Positions 34,704 through 43,082 of a stretch of 64,000 bases of DNA are shown piece after piece. The stretch's first letter is position 1; the number at the start of each line of letters is the position of its first letter. The notes under the pieces were generated by a model, which searched no databases, had not been told where the DNA came from, and saw only the letters and a program-made list of their open reading frames with translations. Source of the DNA: CALHVX01 sp039198065 (GTDB lineage Bacteria > Pseudomonadota > Gammaproteobacteria > Pseudomonadales > Azotimanducaceae); assembly GCA_039198065.1 (NCBI GenBank), contig JBCCTU010000002.1, positions 186,001 through 250,000 of the forward strand, in the 5' to 3' direction. The translations under genes were made by a program, and so were the position numbers.

Positions 34704-35400
34704 GAATCGGATCCCTAACAAAGTGTCGCGCGAGTCTACGGGATCGGTTCAGCCAGCGGCAGGGGCAGTGGAAGAAGAAGAGCCGGCCGCGTACGGCTCT
34801 TCGCCTACGGGGAACGCGGCACGCACACCGCTACGCCTTCGGCTTCGGCAGGCTACCGCTGACGCCCACCGGCAGACCGAGCAGCAGATGGCTGTGCTTG
34901 CCGACTTGACGACTGCCCAGGGTTACGGTGTGTATCTACGTACGATGCTGCGCCTGCACACCGAACTCAACGCCGACCTGGCCCAGGTCGCAACCGCCTG
35001 CGGGCTCTGCGATCGCAATCCAGCTCTCACTGCCGCGTTGCGGGCCGACCTTGCCGGGCTCGCCAGGACACCTGCGTTGCGGCATAACCAGCGAGCGACG
35101 TCGCGTCCTGCGCCCCCTGCTGTCCCCGAGCGATTGTCGCTCCCGGTCAGCTTCGGGCGTGCGTACGTTATGGAAGGCTCGGCGCTCGGCGCCCAGCTGC
35201 TCCGGCGGCGGCTGCTATCGGCAGGTGGTCCGCAACCCTTGGCCTACCTTAGCCTTCTCAGTGAGGATCACGGGCAGCGCTGGCGCGCGTTCTGCGATGC
35301 CCTAAATGCCTTGTCGCAGATCGATGTCCCGTCTGTATGTCTGGCAGCACAGGCCACGTTCGCGCGAGTTGCCGAGTGTTTGGCTGAGGAAGCCTCGTGA
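34702..35400 (+). CDS. bphO: Biliverdin-forming heme oxygenase (bacteriophytochrome-linked)
   Basis: This enzyme opens heme to biliverdin, the chromophore for the next gene's product. The 232-residue frame matches the BphO family from about residue 44: L-R-Q-A-T-A-D-A-H-R-Q-T-E, with the presumed proximal histidine in D-A-H-R, then G-Y-G-V-Y-L-R-T-M-L and the late F-G-R-A-Y-V-M-E-G-S-A-L-G-A-Q segment, the conserved distal helix. The first 40 residues are not conserved-looking and the true start may be downstream (a GTG at 34768). The stop overlaps the phytochrome start (G-T-G-A). Confidence 0.9.
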   Translation: MNRIPNKVSRESTGSVQPAAGAVEEEEPAAYGSSPTGNAARTPLRLRLRQATADAHRQTEQQMAVLADLTTAQGYGVYLRTMLRLHTELNADLAQVATACGLCDRNPALTAALRADLAGLARTPALRHNQRATSRPAPPAVPERLSLPVSFGRAYVMEGSALGAQLLRRRLLSAGGPQPLAYLSLLSEDHGQRWRAFCDALNALSQIDVPSVCLAAQATFARVAECLAEEAS

Positions 35401-37964
35401 GTCGCGATCCGCTTGCCGCCCAGGCCGAGGCCGAGGCGCTGGCGGCCTGCAGTGCCGAACCGATTCATATCCCCGGGCTGGTACAACCCTTCGGCTCGTT
35501 GCTTGGCGTTGATGCCCACACTCAGCAGATCGACTTCGTCGCCGACAACGTAGAGTCGTTCCTCGGCATCGCACCGGATGCGCTACTTGGCGCATCGCTG
35601 AGTAACGTGTTGGGATCGAAGCTGTGGCATGCCTTCAACAATGCTCGCAACCTGTCGAGCTTTACGACTCAGCGCACGCGCCTGGCGAACGTCGAGTTTC
35701 CCGGGGGAGCGCTGTTCGTCACGGCGCACGCCTTTGGCGATCGGCAGATCGTCGAATTCGAGCGCCTCGAGTCAACGGTGGTCAATGAGCTCGACCCGAT
35801 GGAGCGCATCCAGTGGCTGTTGTCGGAAATTGCACCGGAAACGAACTATCAACCGATCATCGAGCGAGCCTGTGGGCAGCTTCGAGCGATCAGTGGCTTC
35901 GATCGAGTCAAGGCGTACCGTTTTTTGCCTGACGGAGCCGGTGAGGTGCAGGCCGAGTCCCGGGCCAGCCACATGGAGTCGTTTCTCGGGCTGCGCTTTC
36001 CGGCCTATGACGTGCCGGACCAGGCCAAGGCCCTGTACCAAGCCTGTCCGATTCGACTCATCGCCGATGTTCAGGCGGATCCGATCCCGATCCGTGCCGT
36101 TCGCAGCGACCTGGAACCGCTCGATCTGTCCCTGGCTATCACCCGTGGGACGTCGCCGGTGCATCTCCAGTACCTAGCCAACATGGGCGTGCGGGCGTCC
36201 ATGAGCCTGCCGATAATCTGTGAGGGCGCTCTTTGGGGGCTATTCGCATTCCACAGCGCAACACCCCTGCGCCCCGATCCCATGCGCTGCATGGCGTTGG
36301 AGCTCGCGGGCAAGCTGCTCAGTCTTCAAATTGAACAAACGCTTCGTCTGCGTCGCGAGCATCAGTTGCGGCGCAGTCTGTCCGTTGCCAATCGGTTGGT
36401 GGCGGTCGGGGACAGCGAACTCTCTACGAGTGCGTACTGGCATGACGTGCAGCAAGAGTTAGGAGACATGCTGCCAAACGATGGTCTGGCGTACGTCGTC
36501 GATGATGTTGCCGTGGCCCACGGTGAGTATCCGTCGATCGATGCGGTGGCGGCGCTGCGGCAACAAGCTGACTTCGCCACTCGGGAGCTTTGGTTGTCCC
36601 AAGATCTGTCCGTAGACCTGCCGCAACAGGACATGGGCACAACGGCGGGAGCACTCGTGATCCCGTTGGGTGCAACGCCACCGGTTGCGCTCATGTATTT
36701 TCGAAAGACTTCGGCGAATGCGGTGCGTTGGGCTGGCGCACCAACGAAGGAACTTGTGACCACCGACGAAGGTACGCGCCTGCATCCCCGCGCGTCCTTC
36801 GGTGCTTACGCGGAATCCGTGGCGACCCGCTGTGACGGCTGGAGCTCCAACGATCTGGAGGTAGCCCGAAGCCTCCAGCAGGCCCTTGCGGGTGCCCTTG
36901 AACGGCAGCGTGATTCGCGGGATAACCGTCATCGCCTTGGTCTTGTCGTGCGAGAGCTTAACCATCGCGTACGCAACATCCTGGCACTCATCTCATCCAT
37001 GACCAGCCGCTTGGCGCGGCCGGAAACCGAGACCGTCGAAGGTTATGCGGACGCCTTGCGGCGACGGATCGTCGCCCTCGCCGAAGCGCACAACATGCTT
37101 ACGGATAGCTCCGTTCAGTCGGCGAGCCTGGAGCGGTTGGCGCGTATGGAACTCGAGCCGTTCATGGACGCGGCAGCTTTGGAGCCCTCGCTTATGGGGC
37201 CGCCCACTGAGGTACGCGCAGAGGCGACACCGGTACTTGTTTTGTTGCTCCATGAGCTGACTTCGAACGCGGTGAAGTACGGCGCGCTATCCGTTCCGCA
37301 GGGGCGTGTGCGCTTGTCCTGGGACCGCTTTCCTCACAAGCTGGTGCTGCGATGGCGGGAATTCGACGGCCCGAGCGTGGCAGAGCCCGCCCGTCGAGGC
37401 TTCGGTCGCACGCTGATCGAAGGCGCCGCTGCCTACGAGCTCGGCGGCCGTTCCGATCTGCGATTTATGCCTCACGGGGTCGAGGTGGATATTGAAATCC
37501 CCGGTGAGCACCTGTTGGATGACAGCAGCGATGCGCCGCCGTTGGTCGACTTCAGTGACGTTGCCAAGGATGCCGACACGCCGCCTGCTCCCCAGACCGC
37601 GGCGCCACCGGCACGCGGACCGGCGCTGGTGCTTGAAGACAGCTTCGTAATCGCCACCGAGCTCGCCGACATCCTCCAGAGTCAGGGTTTTGCGCCGGTC
37701 GACTGCGCCGGCAACCTGAAGGACGCCAAAGCCGCGCTGGAGCGCAAGACCTATTCGCTGTGCGTTCTCGACGTAAACGTTCGCGGAGAGACCAGCTTCG
37801 AGCTGGCGCGCCGTTTGGTGCAGCAGCAACAGCCGTTCATTTTCAGTACCGGCTATGGCAGCGAAGTTCGCGGTCTGGAAGAATTCCGTAGCGCGCCGGT
37901 ACTCACGAAGCCTGTGTTCGCTGAGGATATTGCGCGGGCGATAGATCTGTTGGGTGTGGATTGA
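35397..37964 (+). CDS. bphP: Bacteriophytochrome, HWE-type histidine kinase with C-terminal receiver
   Basis: This red/far-red photoreceptor has 855 residues: PAS (about 15-125), GAF (about 140-310), PHY (about 320-505), HWE kinase (about 515-705) and receiver (742-855). Chromophore Cys18 stands before E-P-I-H-I-P-G. Conserved Tyr174 (Y-R-F), Asp205, His256 and His286 are present, as is the PHY tongue P-R-A-S-F (464-468). The usual PASDIP motif reads F-P-A-Y-D-V-P and the usual Q-P-H-G reads Q-P-F-G. The kinase has the phospho-histidine His523 in E-L-N-H-R-V-R-N, H-E-L-T-S-N-A-V-K-Y-G-A and W-R-E. Receiver aspartate is Asp792. Confidence 0.95.
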   Translation: MSRDPLAAQAEAEALAACSAEPIHIPGLVQPFGSLLGVDAHTQQIDFVADNVESFLGIAPDALLGASLSNVLGSKLWHAFNNARNLSSFTTQRTRLANVEFPGGALFVTAHAFGDRQIVEFERLESTVVNELDPMERIQWLLSEIAPETNYQPIIERACGQLRAISGFDRVKAYRFLPDGAGEVQAESRASHMESFLGLRFPAYDVPDQAKALYQACPIRLIADVQADPIPIRAVRSDLEPLDLSLAITRGTSPVHLQYLANMGVRASMSLPIICEGALWGLFAFHSATPLRPDPMRCMALELAGKLLSLQIEQTLRLRREHQLRRSLSVANRLVAVGDSELSTSAYWHDVQQELGDMLPNDGLAYVVDDVAVAHGEYPSIDAVAALRQQADFATRELWLSQDLSVDLPQQDMGTTAGALVIPLGATPPVALMYFRKTSANAVRWAGAPTKELVTTDEGTRLHPRASFGAYAESVATRCDGWSSNDLEVARSLQQALAGALERQRDSRDNRHRLGLVVRELNHRVRNILALISSMTSRLARPETETVEGYADALRRRIVALAEAHNMLTDSSVQSASLERLARMELEPFMDAAALEPSLMGPPTEVRAEATPVLVLLLHELTSNAVKYGALSVPQGRVRLSWDRFPHKLVLRWREFDGPSVAEPARRGFGRTLIEGAAAYELGGRSDLRFMPHGVEVDIEIPGEHLLDDSSDAPPLVDFSDVAKDADTPPAPQTAAPPARGPALVLEDSFVIATELADILQSQGFAPVDCAGNLKDAKAALERKTYSLCVLDVNVRGETSFELARRLVQQQQPFIFSTGYGSEVRGLEEFRSAPVLTKPVFAEDIARAIDLLGVD

Positions 37965-37967
37965 ACG

Positions 37968-38423
37968 ATGGCGCGACTGTTACTGCTGGAAGACGATTTC
38001 CGCCTCGCGCAGCAGCTCGAAGAGCTGCTGCTGAGGGACGGGCACCTGATATCGATCGCCCTGACCCTCGATAACGCCATGGGGTTGTGCAAGCACTACG
38101 AGTTCGATCTGATCGTGAGTGACTTGTTCCTTACGGAGCGCGGGAGCGTTACGCACCAGGGCGGCTTCTCCTTTATTTTGCGCTTGCGCGATCCGCATGC
38201 CGGTGAAGACGCTCCACCCTGGTGGAAGTTCGTTCCCATACTCGCGATAAGCGGGGGCGTGGAAGGGGCTTCGAAAGGCGTGGAAACCGCCGAGGGTGCA
38301 CTCTGGCGAGCCGCCGAATCCGGGGCCGATGCGCTCCTCGCCAAAGGCTTTAGCGACGAGGAGTTTCTGACGACGCTGAACGCGTTGCTGAAAAACGGTC
38401 GCCCTCTCGACGCAATCGGCTGA
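37968..38423 (+). CDS. Single-domain response regulator
   Basis: This 151-residue protein starts 3 bases after the phytochrome stop. It is a stand-alone receiver domain: L-L-L-E-D-D-F at 4-10, the phospho-acceptor aspartate in L-I-V-S-D-L-F-L (about 52), the I-S-G-G segment and the lysine in L-A-K-G-F near the end. An insertion of about 15-20 residues (D-P-H-A-G-E-D-A-P-P-W-W-K) makes it longer than a typical CheY. No output domain is present, so it probably acts by protein contact or as a phosphate sink for the phytochrome kinase. Confidence 0.88.
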   Translation: MARLLLLEDDFRLAQQLEELLLRDGHLISIALTLDNAMGLCKHYEFDLIVSDLFLTERGSVTHQGGFSFILRLRDPHAGEDAPPWWKFVPILAISGGVEGASKGVETAEGALWRAAESGADALLAKGFSDEEFLTTLNALLKNGRPLDAIG

Positions 38424-38439
38424 TCAGCAGGCTGGCGCG

Positions 38440-39081
38440 GTGGCGGCCGAAGCTCCGGAAGCGCTGATCTTCGACGTCGGAAACGTGCTGCTTCGGTGGG
38501 AACCCGCGGCGCTCGTGGGGCAGGTGTTGCCGGAGGTCGACGCGCAACGTGTCGCACAACGCGTCTTCGCATCGACGGCCTGGCACGAGTTGGACGCCGG
38601 CCGACTGCAGCTTGCTGCTGTTGTTGCAGAGCTCACAGCGTCCACGGGCCTGTCGGAGCACGCGCTGCAGGACCTGTTTGCGGCGCTACCGGCGAGCCTT
38701 ACTCCGATTGCTCCCATGCACCGTCTGGCGCATGCGCTTGCTGATCAACGGATACCGATCTACGTGTTGTCTAACATGCCGGCGTACGCGCAAGCCTATA
38801 TCGTCGAGCACCATTCGATCTTTGCTCGCATGGCGGGCTGCGTGTTTTCCAATGAGGTTCAGGCCGCGAAGCCGGAGCCTGAGATTTTTGAGACGCTGCT
38901 TGAGCGGTTTTCGTTGGTGCCGTCGCGTTGCCTGTTCATCGACGACAGTCTTGTGAATCTAGACACCGCGGGTCAATTTGAACTCATGACAGCGCAGCTT
39001 GTGGCCGGTGCCAGCGACGTCGAGACAGAGCGTTTGGCCCGCAGCGTCGCGGGCCGTTTTGGTCTGATCGATGTGCCTTAG
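38440..39081 (+). CDS. HAD-family hydrolase
   Basis: A GTG at 38440 opens a 213-residue HAD-superfamily protein. The nucleophile is in I-F-D-V-G-N-V-L near residue 12. The second acid of the usual D-x-D is replaced by G-N, as in the YihX-like subfamily. Motif II is in Y-V-L-S-N-M, motif III is K-P-E-P-E-I-F and motif IV is F-I-D-D-S. It is likely a sugar-phosphate or nucleotide phosphatase; the substrate cannot be predicted. Its last bases overlap the end of the thiolase gene. Confidence 0.88.
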   Translation: MAAEAPEALIFDVGNVLLRWEPAALVGQVLPEVDAQRVAQRVFASTAWHELDAGRLQLAAVVAELTASTGLSEHALQDLFAALPASLTPIAPMHRLAHALADQRIPIYVLSNMPAYAQAYIVEHHSIFARMAGCVFSNEVQAAKPEPEIFETLLERFSLVPSRCLFIDDSLVNLDTAGQFELMTAQLVAGASDVETERLARSVAGRFGLIDVP

Positions 39082-40250
39082 CTGACGCGTTCGATAAGAG
39101 TGCCGGTACCCAAACCGCCACCACAGCACATGGCGATAAGGCCGTAGCGCCCCCCGCTGCGTTCAAGCTCGTGCAGCGCCGTGGTGATCAATCGTGCCCC
39201 TGTGGACCCGGTTGGGTGTCCGAGGGCGATGGCACCGCCGTTCGGGTTGACCCGTGCAGGATCGGGGTTGAGTTCCTTTTGCCAGGCAAGGACGACGGAT
39301 GCGAACGCTTCGTTGACTTCAAAGACGTCGATGTCTTCTACGCTCAAACCCGTTTGCTCAAGCACTTTACGACTGGCCGGGATCGGTCCCTTTAGCATAG
39401 TGACCGGATCAACGCCAACCAGGGTCGATGCGATGATCTTTGCTCGCGGCGTCAGGCCATACTTTTCGCAGGCTGCTCCGCTGGCTAGGATCACGACTGC
39501 TGCGCCATCAGATACCTGGGAGCTCGATCCAGCGGTGTGTACCTCCTGACCGGCAACCGGATCCAGTCCCTGCAGCGCTTCCAGTGTGGTTGCGCGCAGT
39601 CCTTCGTCGCGGCCGATGGTCTGGGTTTCACCAGTCGGCTCATACTTTTCGTTCAATACCGGTGCGTCGATCGGAATGATCTCGCGATCGAAGCGGTTTT
39701 CTTCCCAGGCCCGAGCAGCGTTCTGCTGACTCTTTAAGCCGAAGGCGTCGGTGTCGGCGCGGGTCAGCTGATACTCCTCGGCGATCATGGCTGCGCCCTG
39801 AAACTGGGACGTCGGCTGATAGTGCGACATGTACATTTCGCCCATCGGGGCACCGCCGGCCATGTTCGAACCGAGGGGTACGCGCGACATCATCTCGATG
39901 CCGCAGCTCATGGTGATTTCCTCCATCCCCGAGGCCACCATCGCGGCGGCCAAGGTCGTTGCCTGTTGCGACGAGCCGCATTGCGCATCGACGGTTGTTG
40001 CTGCTACCTCCTCCGGGTAGCCATTAGAAAGCCAGGCGATGCGAGCAACGTTAAACGACTGTTCGTTGATTTGTGAGACACAGCCGCCGACGACCTGACC
40101 CACGGATTCCGGAGCAACTCCGGCGTTTTCCAGTACCCCTTTCTGGACGGCGGCAAGCAGCTCCGCCGGCTTCATGCCAGCTAAGCCCTTGCCTCGCTTA
40201 CCGATCGGGCTCCGGCCCGCTCCTACGATGTATACGTCTTGCGCTTGCAT
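39078..40250 (-). CDS. Acetyl-CoA acetyltransferase family thiolase
   Basis: This 390-residue thiolase makes or splits 3-ketoacyl-CoA. The nucleophilic cysteine is Cys91 in D-A-Q-C-G-S-S-Q-Q; the catalytic histidine is in G-G-A-I-A-L-G-H-P-T-G-S-T-G and the second cysteine in M-C-C-G-G-G-L-G-T-G near the C-terminus. N-E-A-F-A-S-V is also present. No beta-oxidation partner lies on the same strand, so degradative versus biosynthetic direction is unresolved. It diverges from the enoyl-CoA hydratase gene. Confidence 0.94.
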   Translation of the reverse strand: MQAQDVYIVGAGRSPIGKRGKGLAGMKPAELLAAVQKGVLENAGVAPESVGQVVGGCVSQINEQSFNVARIAWLSNGYPEEVAATTVDAQCGSSQQATTLAAAMVASGMEEITMSCGIEMMSRVPLGSNMAGGAPMGEMYMSHYQPTSQFQGAAMIAEEYQLTRADTDAFGLKSQQNAARAWEENRFDREIIPIDAPVLNEKYEPTGETQTIGRDEGLRATTLEALQGLDPVAGQEVHTAGSSSQVSDGAAVVILASGAACEKYGLTPRAKIIASTLVGVDPVTMLKGPIPASRKVLEQTGLSVEDIDVFEVNEAFASVVLAWQKELNPDPARVNPNGGAIALGHPTGSTGARLITTALHELERSGGRYGLIAMCCGGGLGTGTLIERVS

Positions 40251-40379
40251 GGGTTTACTCCTGTGTCTTCATCTGTCCTGTTCGTGCGGGCTCTGTCGCG
40301 CCCTGCCTTTCCCGGTTGCGCGGTCGCACCGGCTCCGTAAAGTCGATGGCCAGTGTAAACGATCAGCAGGAGTATCAGG

Positions 40380-41195
40380 ATGGCGCAGGGCAGCGGGACG
40401 AGTACAGGCAGCGGCGAACCGGTCCTGACCTACGAGGAAGACGATCATGTGGCGGTCCTGACTCTGAATCGTCCGGAGGCCATGAATTCGCTGAATTACG
40501 AGCTGTATTTGGCGTTGGAGGATCGCGTTCGCGCCTGCACGGCCCGGGTACTCGTGATCACCGGTGCGGGCCGCGCATTCTGTGCTGGGGACGACATGAA
40601 GGCGATCCTGGGTAGTAGCGACGGTCCCCCGCCGGAGTCCATCGAGCGCAGCAAGCAGACTGGCGGGCTGACACCCGCTGCCGATGCACTTCTGCACACC
40701 GATGTGCCGGTGATTGCCGCGATCAACGGTCCCGCTGTGGGCTGGGGTATGGAGCTCGCCCTGATGGCGGATCTGCGCATCGCATCGACGCTTGCAACGT
40801 TCGGTGAGCTGTTTGTTGTTCGCGGGTTGTGCTGCGACGCACCCGGGCTCGGTCGTCTTGCGCAGCTGGTGGGGCGGGAGACTGCAACGGAGTGGCTGTT
40901 AACGGGGCGGGTCTTTGAAGCTGCGGAGGCTCGGGAGCGGGGCCTTGTGAGTCAAGTCGTTGCACAGGACGAGTTGCTGTCGACGAGCCTCGAGCTGGCG
41001 CAGCGCATCGCGGCGAATCCGCCGCTCGCCGTTCAGGCCATCAAGCGTGGGCTGCGGCGTACGCTTGACCCGGACTGGCGTGATGTCGGTCGCTGGGCAA
41101 TGGAAGAGATTACGGCGCTGCGCAAGACCGAAGACTCAAAAGAGGGCGTGCGTGCTTTTTTAGAGAAACGCACGCCCGTGTACGTGGGGCGCTAG
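40380..41195 (+). CDS. Enoyl-CoA hydratase/isomerase family protein
   Basis: This 271-residue crotonase-fold protein has the oxyanion-hole segments R-A-F-C-A-G-D-D-M-K and N-G-P-A-V-G-W-G-M-E-L-A-L-M-A-D. At the position where hydratases usually have E-x-G-L-x-P-D, it reads V-V-R-G-L-C-C-D-A-P, so at least one catalytic glutamate is missing. The enzyme may be an isomerase, a hydrolase or a family member of unknown activity. It is divergent from the thiolase gene, and the pair may share a regulatory region. Confidence 0.88.
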   Translation: MAQGSGTSTGSGEPVLTYEEDDHVAVLTLNRPEAMNSLNYELYLALEDRVRACTARVLVITGAGRAFCAGDDMKAILGSSDGPPPESIERSKQTGGLTPAADALLHTDVPVIAAINGPAVGWGMELALMADLRIASTLATFGELFVVRGLCCDAPGLGRLAQLVGRETATEWLLTGRVFEAAEARERGLVSQVVAQDELLSTSLELAQRIAANPPLAVQAIKRGLRRTLDPDWRDVGRWAMEEITALRKTEDSKEGVRAFLEKRTPVYVGR

Positions 41196-41228
41196 CGCCG
41201 CTGGCATTGCCATCCTGTTAGGCGGCGT

Positions 41229-41864
41229 TCAGCTCACGCGTCGTCGACGCATACCACCGAGGGCGAACAAGCCAAGGCCAATCAGTGACAGTGCGCCGGG
41301 TTCTGAGACCGGTGTGGCCGTCACGACCCGAATCCAGTCGCCGGGTTCGGTAACCCGCATGCTTACGGTGATCGAATTGCCGGAAACACTGTAGGAATCG
41401 CCTGAATTGCTGCCGTTCTCAAACCCTCGCGCACCAAAGGACCCGGGATAGAACGTGCCGGCTGCGCCGAGGATTGCCGACGACGCCGCTTCAAGCATGC
41501 CGCGGGAGTCTGACATAACGCCCAAGACCATTCCGTCGAAGGTCCAGACGACGTCGTTGTGTATGCCACGCGTGTTGCCCGAGGTGTTGAGGAACAGCAT
41601 GTGGCTGCTAACGGTCATGCCGGAACTAATCATGCCGCCGTCGACTGCCAGGTCGGACGCTAGCGTGACACCCTGCATTTCATCGAAGCCCTGCATCGCA
41701 CGGTTCGTAGCAGCGTCATCGCTGACGTCTGACGGCGGTGTGATGATCATTGCAGCGTCGCCGAGGTTGCTTAGACCACCGGTCACAGAAATCAGGCCAG
41801 CATGCGCAGGCGCAGTGATGAACACCGCCGTGCACAGGGTAGCCATCAGCGCAGATCGAATCAT
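41229..41864 (-). CDS. PEP-CTERM sorting-signal protein
   Basis: This 211-residue secreted protein has a signal peptide (1-22, ending A-H-A) and a C-terminal sorting tail: S-E-P-G, a hydrophobic helix (A-L-S-L-I-G-L-G-L-F-A-L-G-G) and M-R-R-R-R. This is the PEP-CTERM signal that exosortase recognises in exopolysaccharide-making bacteria. No exosortase or glycan operon is visible here, so the machinery must lie elsewhere. The mature part is Gly/Ser/Met-rich with no recognised domain. Upstream, GAGAAGGCG occurs twice with a 24-base interval (41940 and 41964). Confidence 0.85.
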   Translation of the reverse strand: MIRSALMATLCTAVFITAPAHAGLISVTGGLSNLGDAAMIITPPSDVSDDAATNRAMQGFDEMQGVTLASDLAVDGGMISSGMTVSSHMLFLNTSGNTRGIHNDVVWTFDGMVLGVMSDSRGMLEAASSAILGAAGTFYPGSFGARGFENGSNSGDSYSVSGNSITVSMRVTEPGDWIRVVTATPVSEPGALSLIGLGLFALGGMRRRRVS

Positions 41865-42046
41865 TGCTCTTACCCTATGTGATTGACTCGTACGCCGGCC
41901 GAGCGCAGTGACTCAGCTGCGACGCAATCAAAAGGGTACGAGAAGGCGCTGGATCAGTTGTAAGAGAAGGCGTTGAGATTGCTGGCAAAAAAACAGCTGC
42001 TTACCTGCGTTTCAGGCAGCACTCGGGAAGAACAAATACTACGCGT

Positions 42047-42256
42047 TCAAACGGCGTAGGCGTTGATGACGCGGGGTTGGGGCCTCGCGCTCGCAAGTTC
42101 CGCTGACTGGATTAGCGTGAGCGCGTGTTCGGCACAGGTTCCACAGCCGGTGGCAACGCCGAGTTTCTCGCTCAGGTCCGCAAGCGTCTGGGCACCTTCG
42201 GCGACACAGCGTCGAACGTCGTCTTCGGTGATTCCGGTGCAGAGGCATACGTACAT
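42047..42256 (-). CDS. bfd: Bacterioferritin-associated ferredoxin
   Basis: This 69-residue 2Fe-2S protein donates electrons to bacterioferritin so that stored iron is released. Cysteines 4, 6, 38 and 41 (V-C-L-C near the start; G-C-G-T-C later) match the Bfd cluster ligands. It diverges from bfr across 255 bases; both are normally iron-controlled. A dyad lies just upstream of its start. Confidence 0.92.
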   Translation of the reverse strand: MYVCLCTGITEDDVRRCVAEGAQTLADLSEKLGVATGCGTCAEHALTLIQSAELASARPQPRVINAYAV

Positions 42257-42272
42257 AGCCGTAGTTAAATGG

Positions 42273-42298
42273 GAATCGTTCTTGAATGCAAGCGATTC
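42273..42298. promoter_or_regulatory. Inverted repeat in the bfd-bfr divergent region
   Basis: GAATCG, two unpaired T, CTTG, AATG, CAAG and CGATTC form an almost complete dyad (ten base pairs, one bulge) 17 bases ahead of the bfd start. It does not match the usual Fur-box spacing. It could be an operator or a leader hairpin; nothing in the sequence decides. Confidence 0.4.
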
Positions 42299-42511
42299 TG
42301 CGTTGTGTTTGTGAAACGCTTATCGAAGTCGTAATTCGAGCGCTCTGTGGTCGTTCTAGCAACACTGCCTGCGAATGCTAATCGAACTCATAAATGCATA
42401 TAAATCAATGACTTAACAAATAAAATAGATGGAAATTTCATGTCCTGTACAGCACAATTGGCCGCGCCTGATCCGGGCAGACCCTAACCATCTTTGGAGA
42501 CCAAGCCGGTC

Positions 42512-42994
42512 ATGAAGTCGATCGATCCTGAAGTCATCGTGTTTCTGAACAAAGTGCTCAAGAACGAGCTCACCGTCATAAACCAGTATTTTCTGCATTC
42601 GCGGATGCTCATGGACTGGGGCCTGACGAAGCTCGGCAAGAAGGAGTACGAAGAGTCCATCGATGAGATGAAGCATGCGGACTGGCTGATCCAGCGCATC
42701 CTGTTCCTCGAAGGGCTGCCGAACCTGCAGGATCTCGGCAAGCTGTACATCGGCCAGAGCACGAAAGAGATTCTCGAGTGCGATCTGAAACAGGAGGACA
42801 TCGCGATTCCGCTGCTGCGTGAAGCTATTGCGCACTGCGATTCGGTTCAGGACTATGTCACGCGAAATCTGTTTCGCGAAATCCTATCCGCAGAGGAAGA
42901 GCACACCGATTGGCTGGAGACCCAGCTCGGACTGATTGAGCGCGTCGGCATCGAGAACTACCAGCAATCGCAGATGGAGCCGGACGACTCTTAG
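42512..42994 (+). CDS. bfr: Bacterioferritin
   Basis: This is the heme-containing iron-storage ferritin that forms a 24-mer shell. The ATG at 42512, after T-G-G-A-G-A, gives 160 residues (typical 155-160). Ferroxidase ligands fall as expected: Glu19, Glu52, His55, Glu95, Glu128 and His131. The heme ligand Met53 is in D-E-M-K-H-A-D. The region ahead is A/T-rich, unlike the rest of the window, as expected of a promoter. Confidence 0.96.
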   Translation: MKSIDPEVIVFLNKVLKNELTVINQYFLHSRMLMDWGLTKLGKKEYEESIDEMKHADWLIQRILFLEGLPNLQDLGKLYIGQSTKEILECDLKQEDIAIPLLREAIAHCDSVQDYVTRNLFREILSAEEEHTDWLETQLGLIERVGIENYQQSQMEPDDS

Positions 42995-43019
42995 GCCGGT
43001 CTCAACGCGGTTCGTCGTC

Positions 43020-43073
43020 GTGGCCAAGGGTGGCAACGGTGTGACAACGATGCGGCAACGGGGTGGCTACGAC
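43020..43073. repeat. 11-bp imperfect tandem repeats between bfr and mobA-like gene
   Basis: Four consecutive 11-mers GTGGCAACGGT, GTGACAACGAT, GCGGCAACGGG and GTGGCTACGAC (43030-43073) follow a partial copy at 43020. The period is about one helical turn. They lie between two genes that converge, 10 bases before the mobA-like stop. No function is evident. Confidence 0.65.
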
Positions 43074-43082
43074 GGCAGACCG

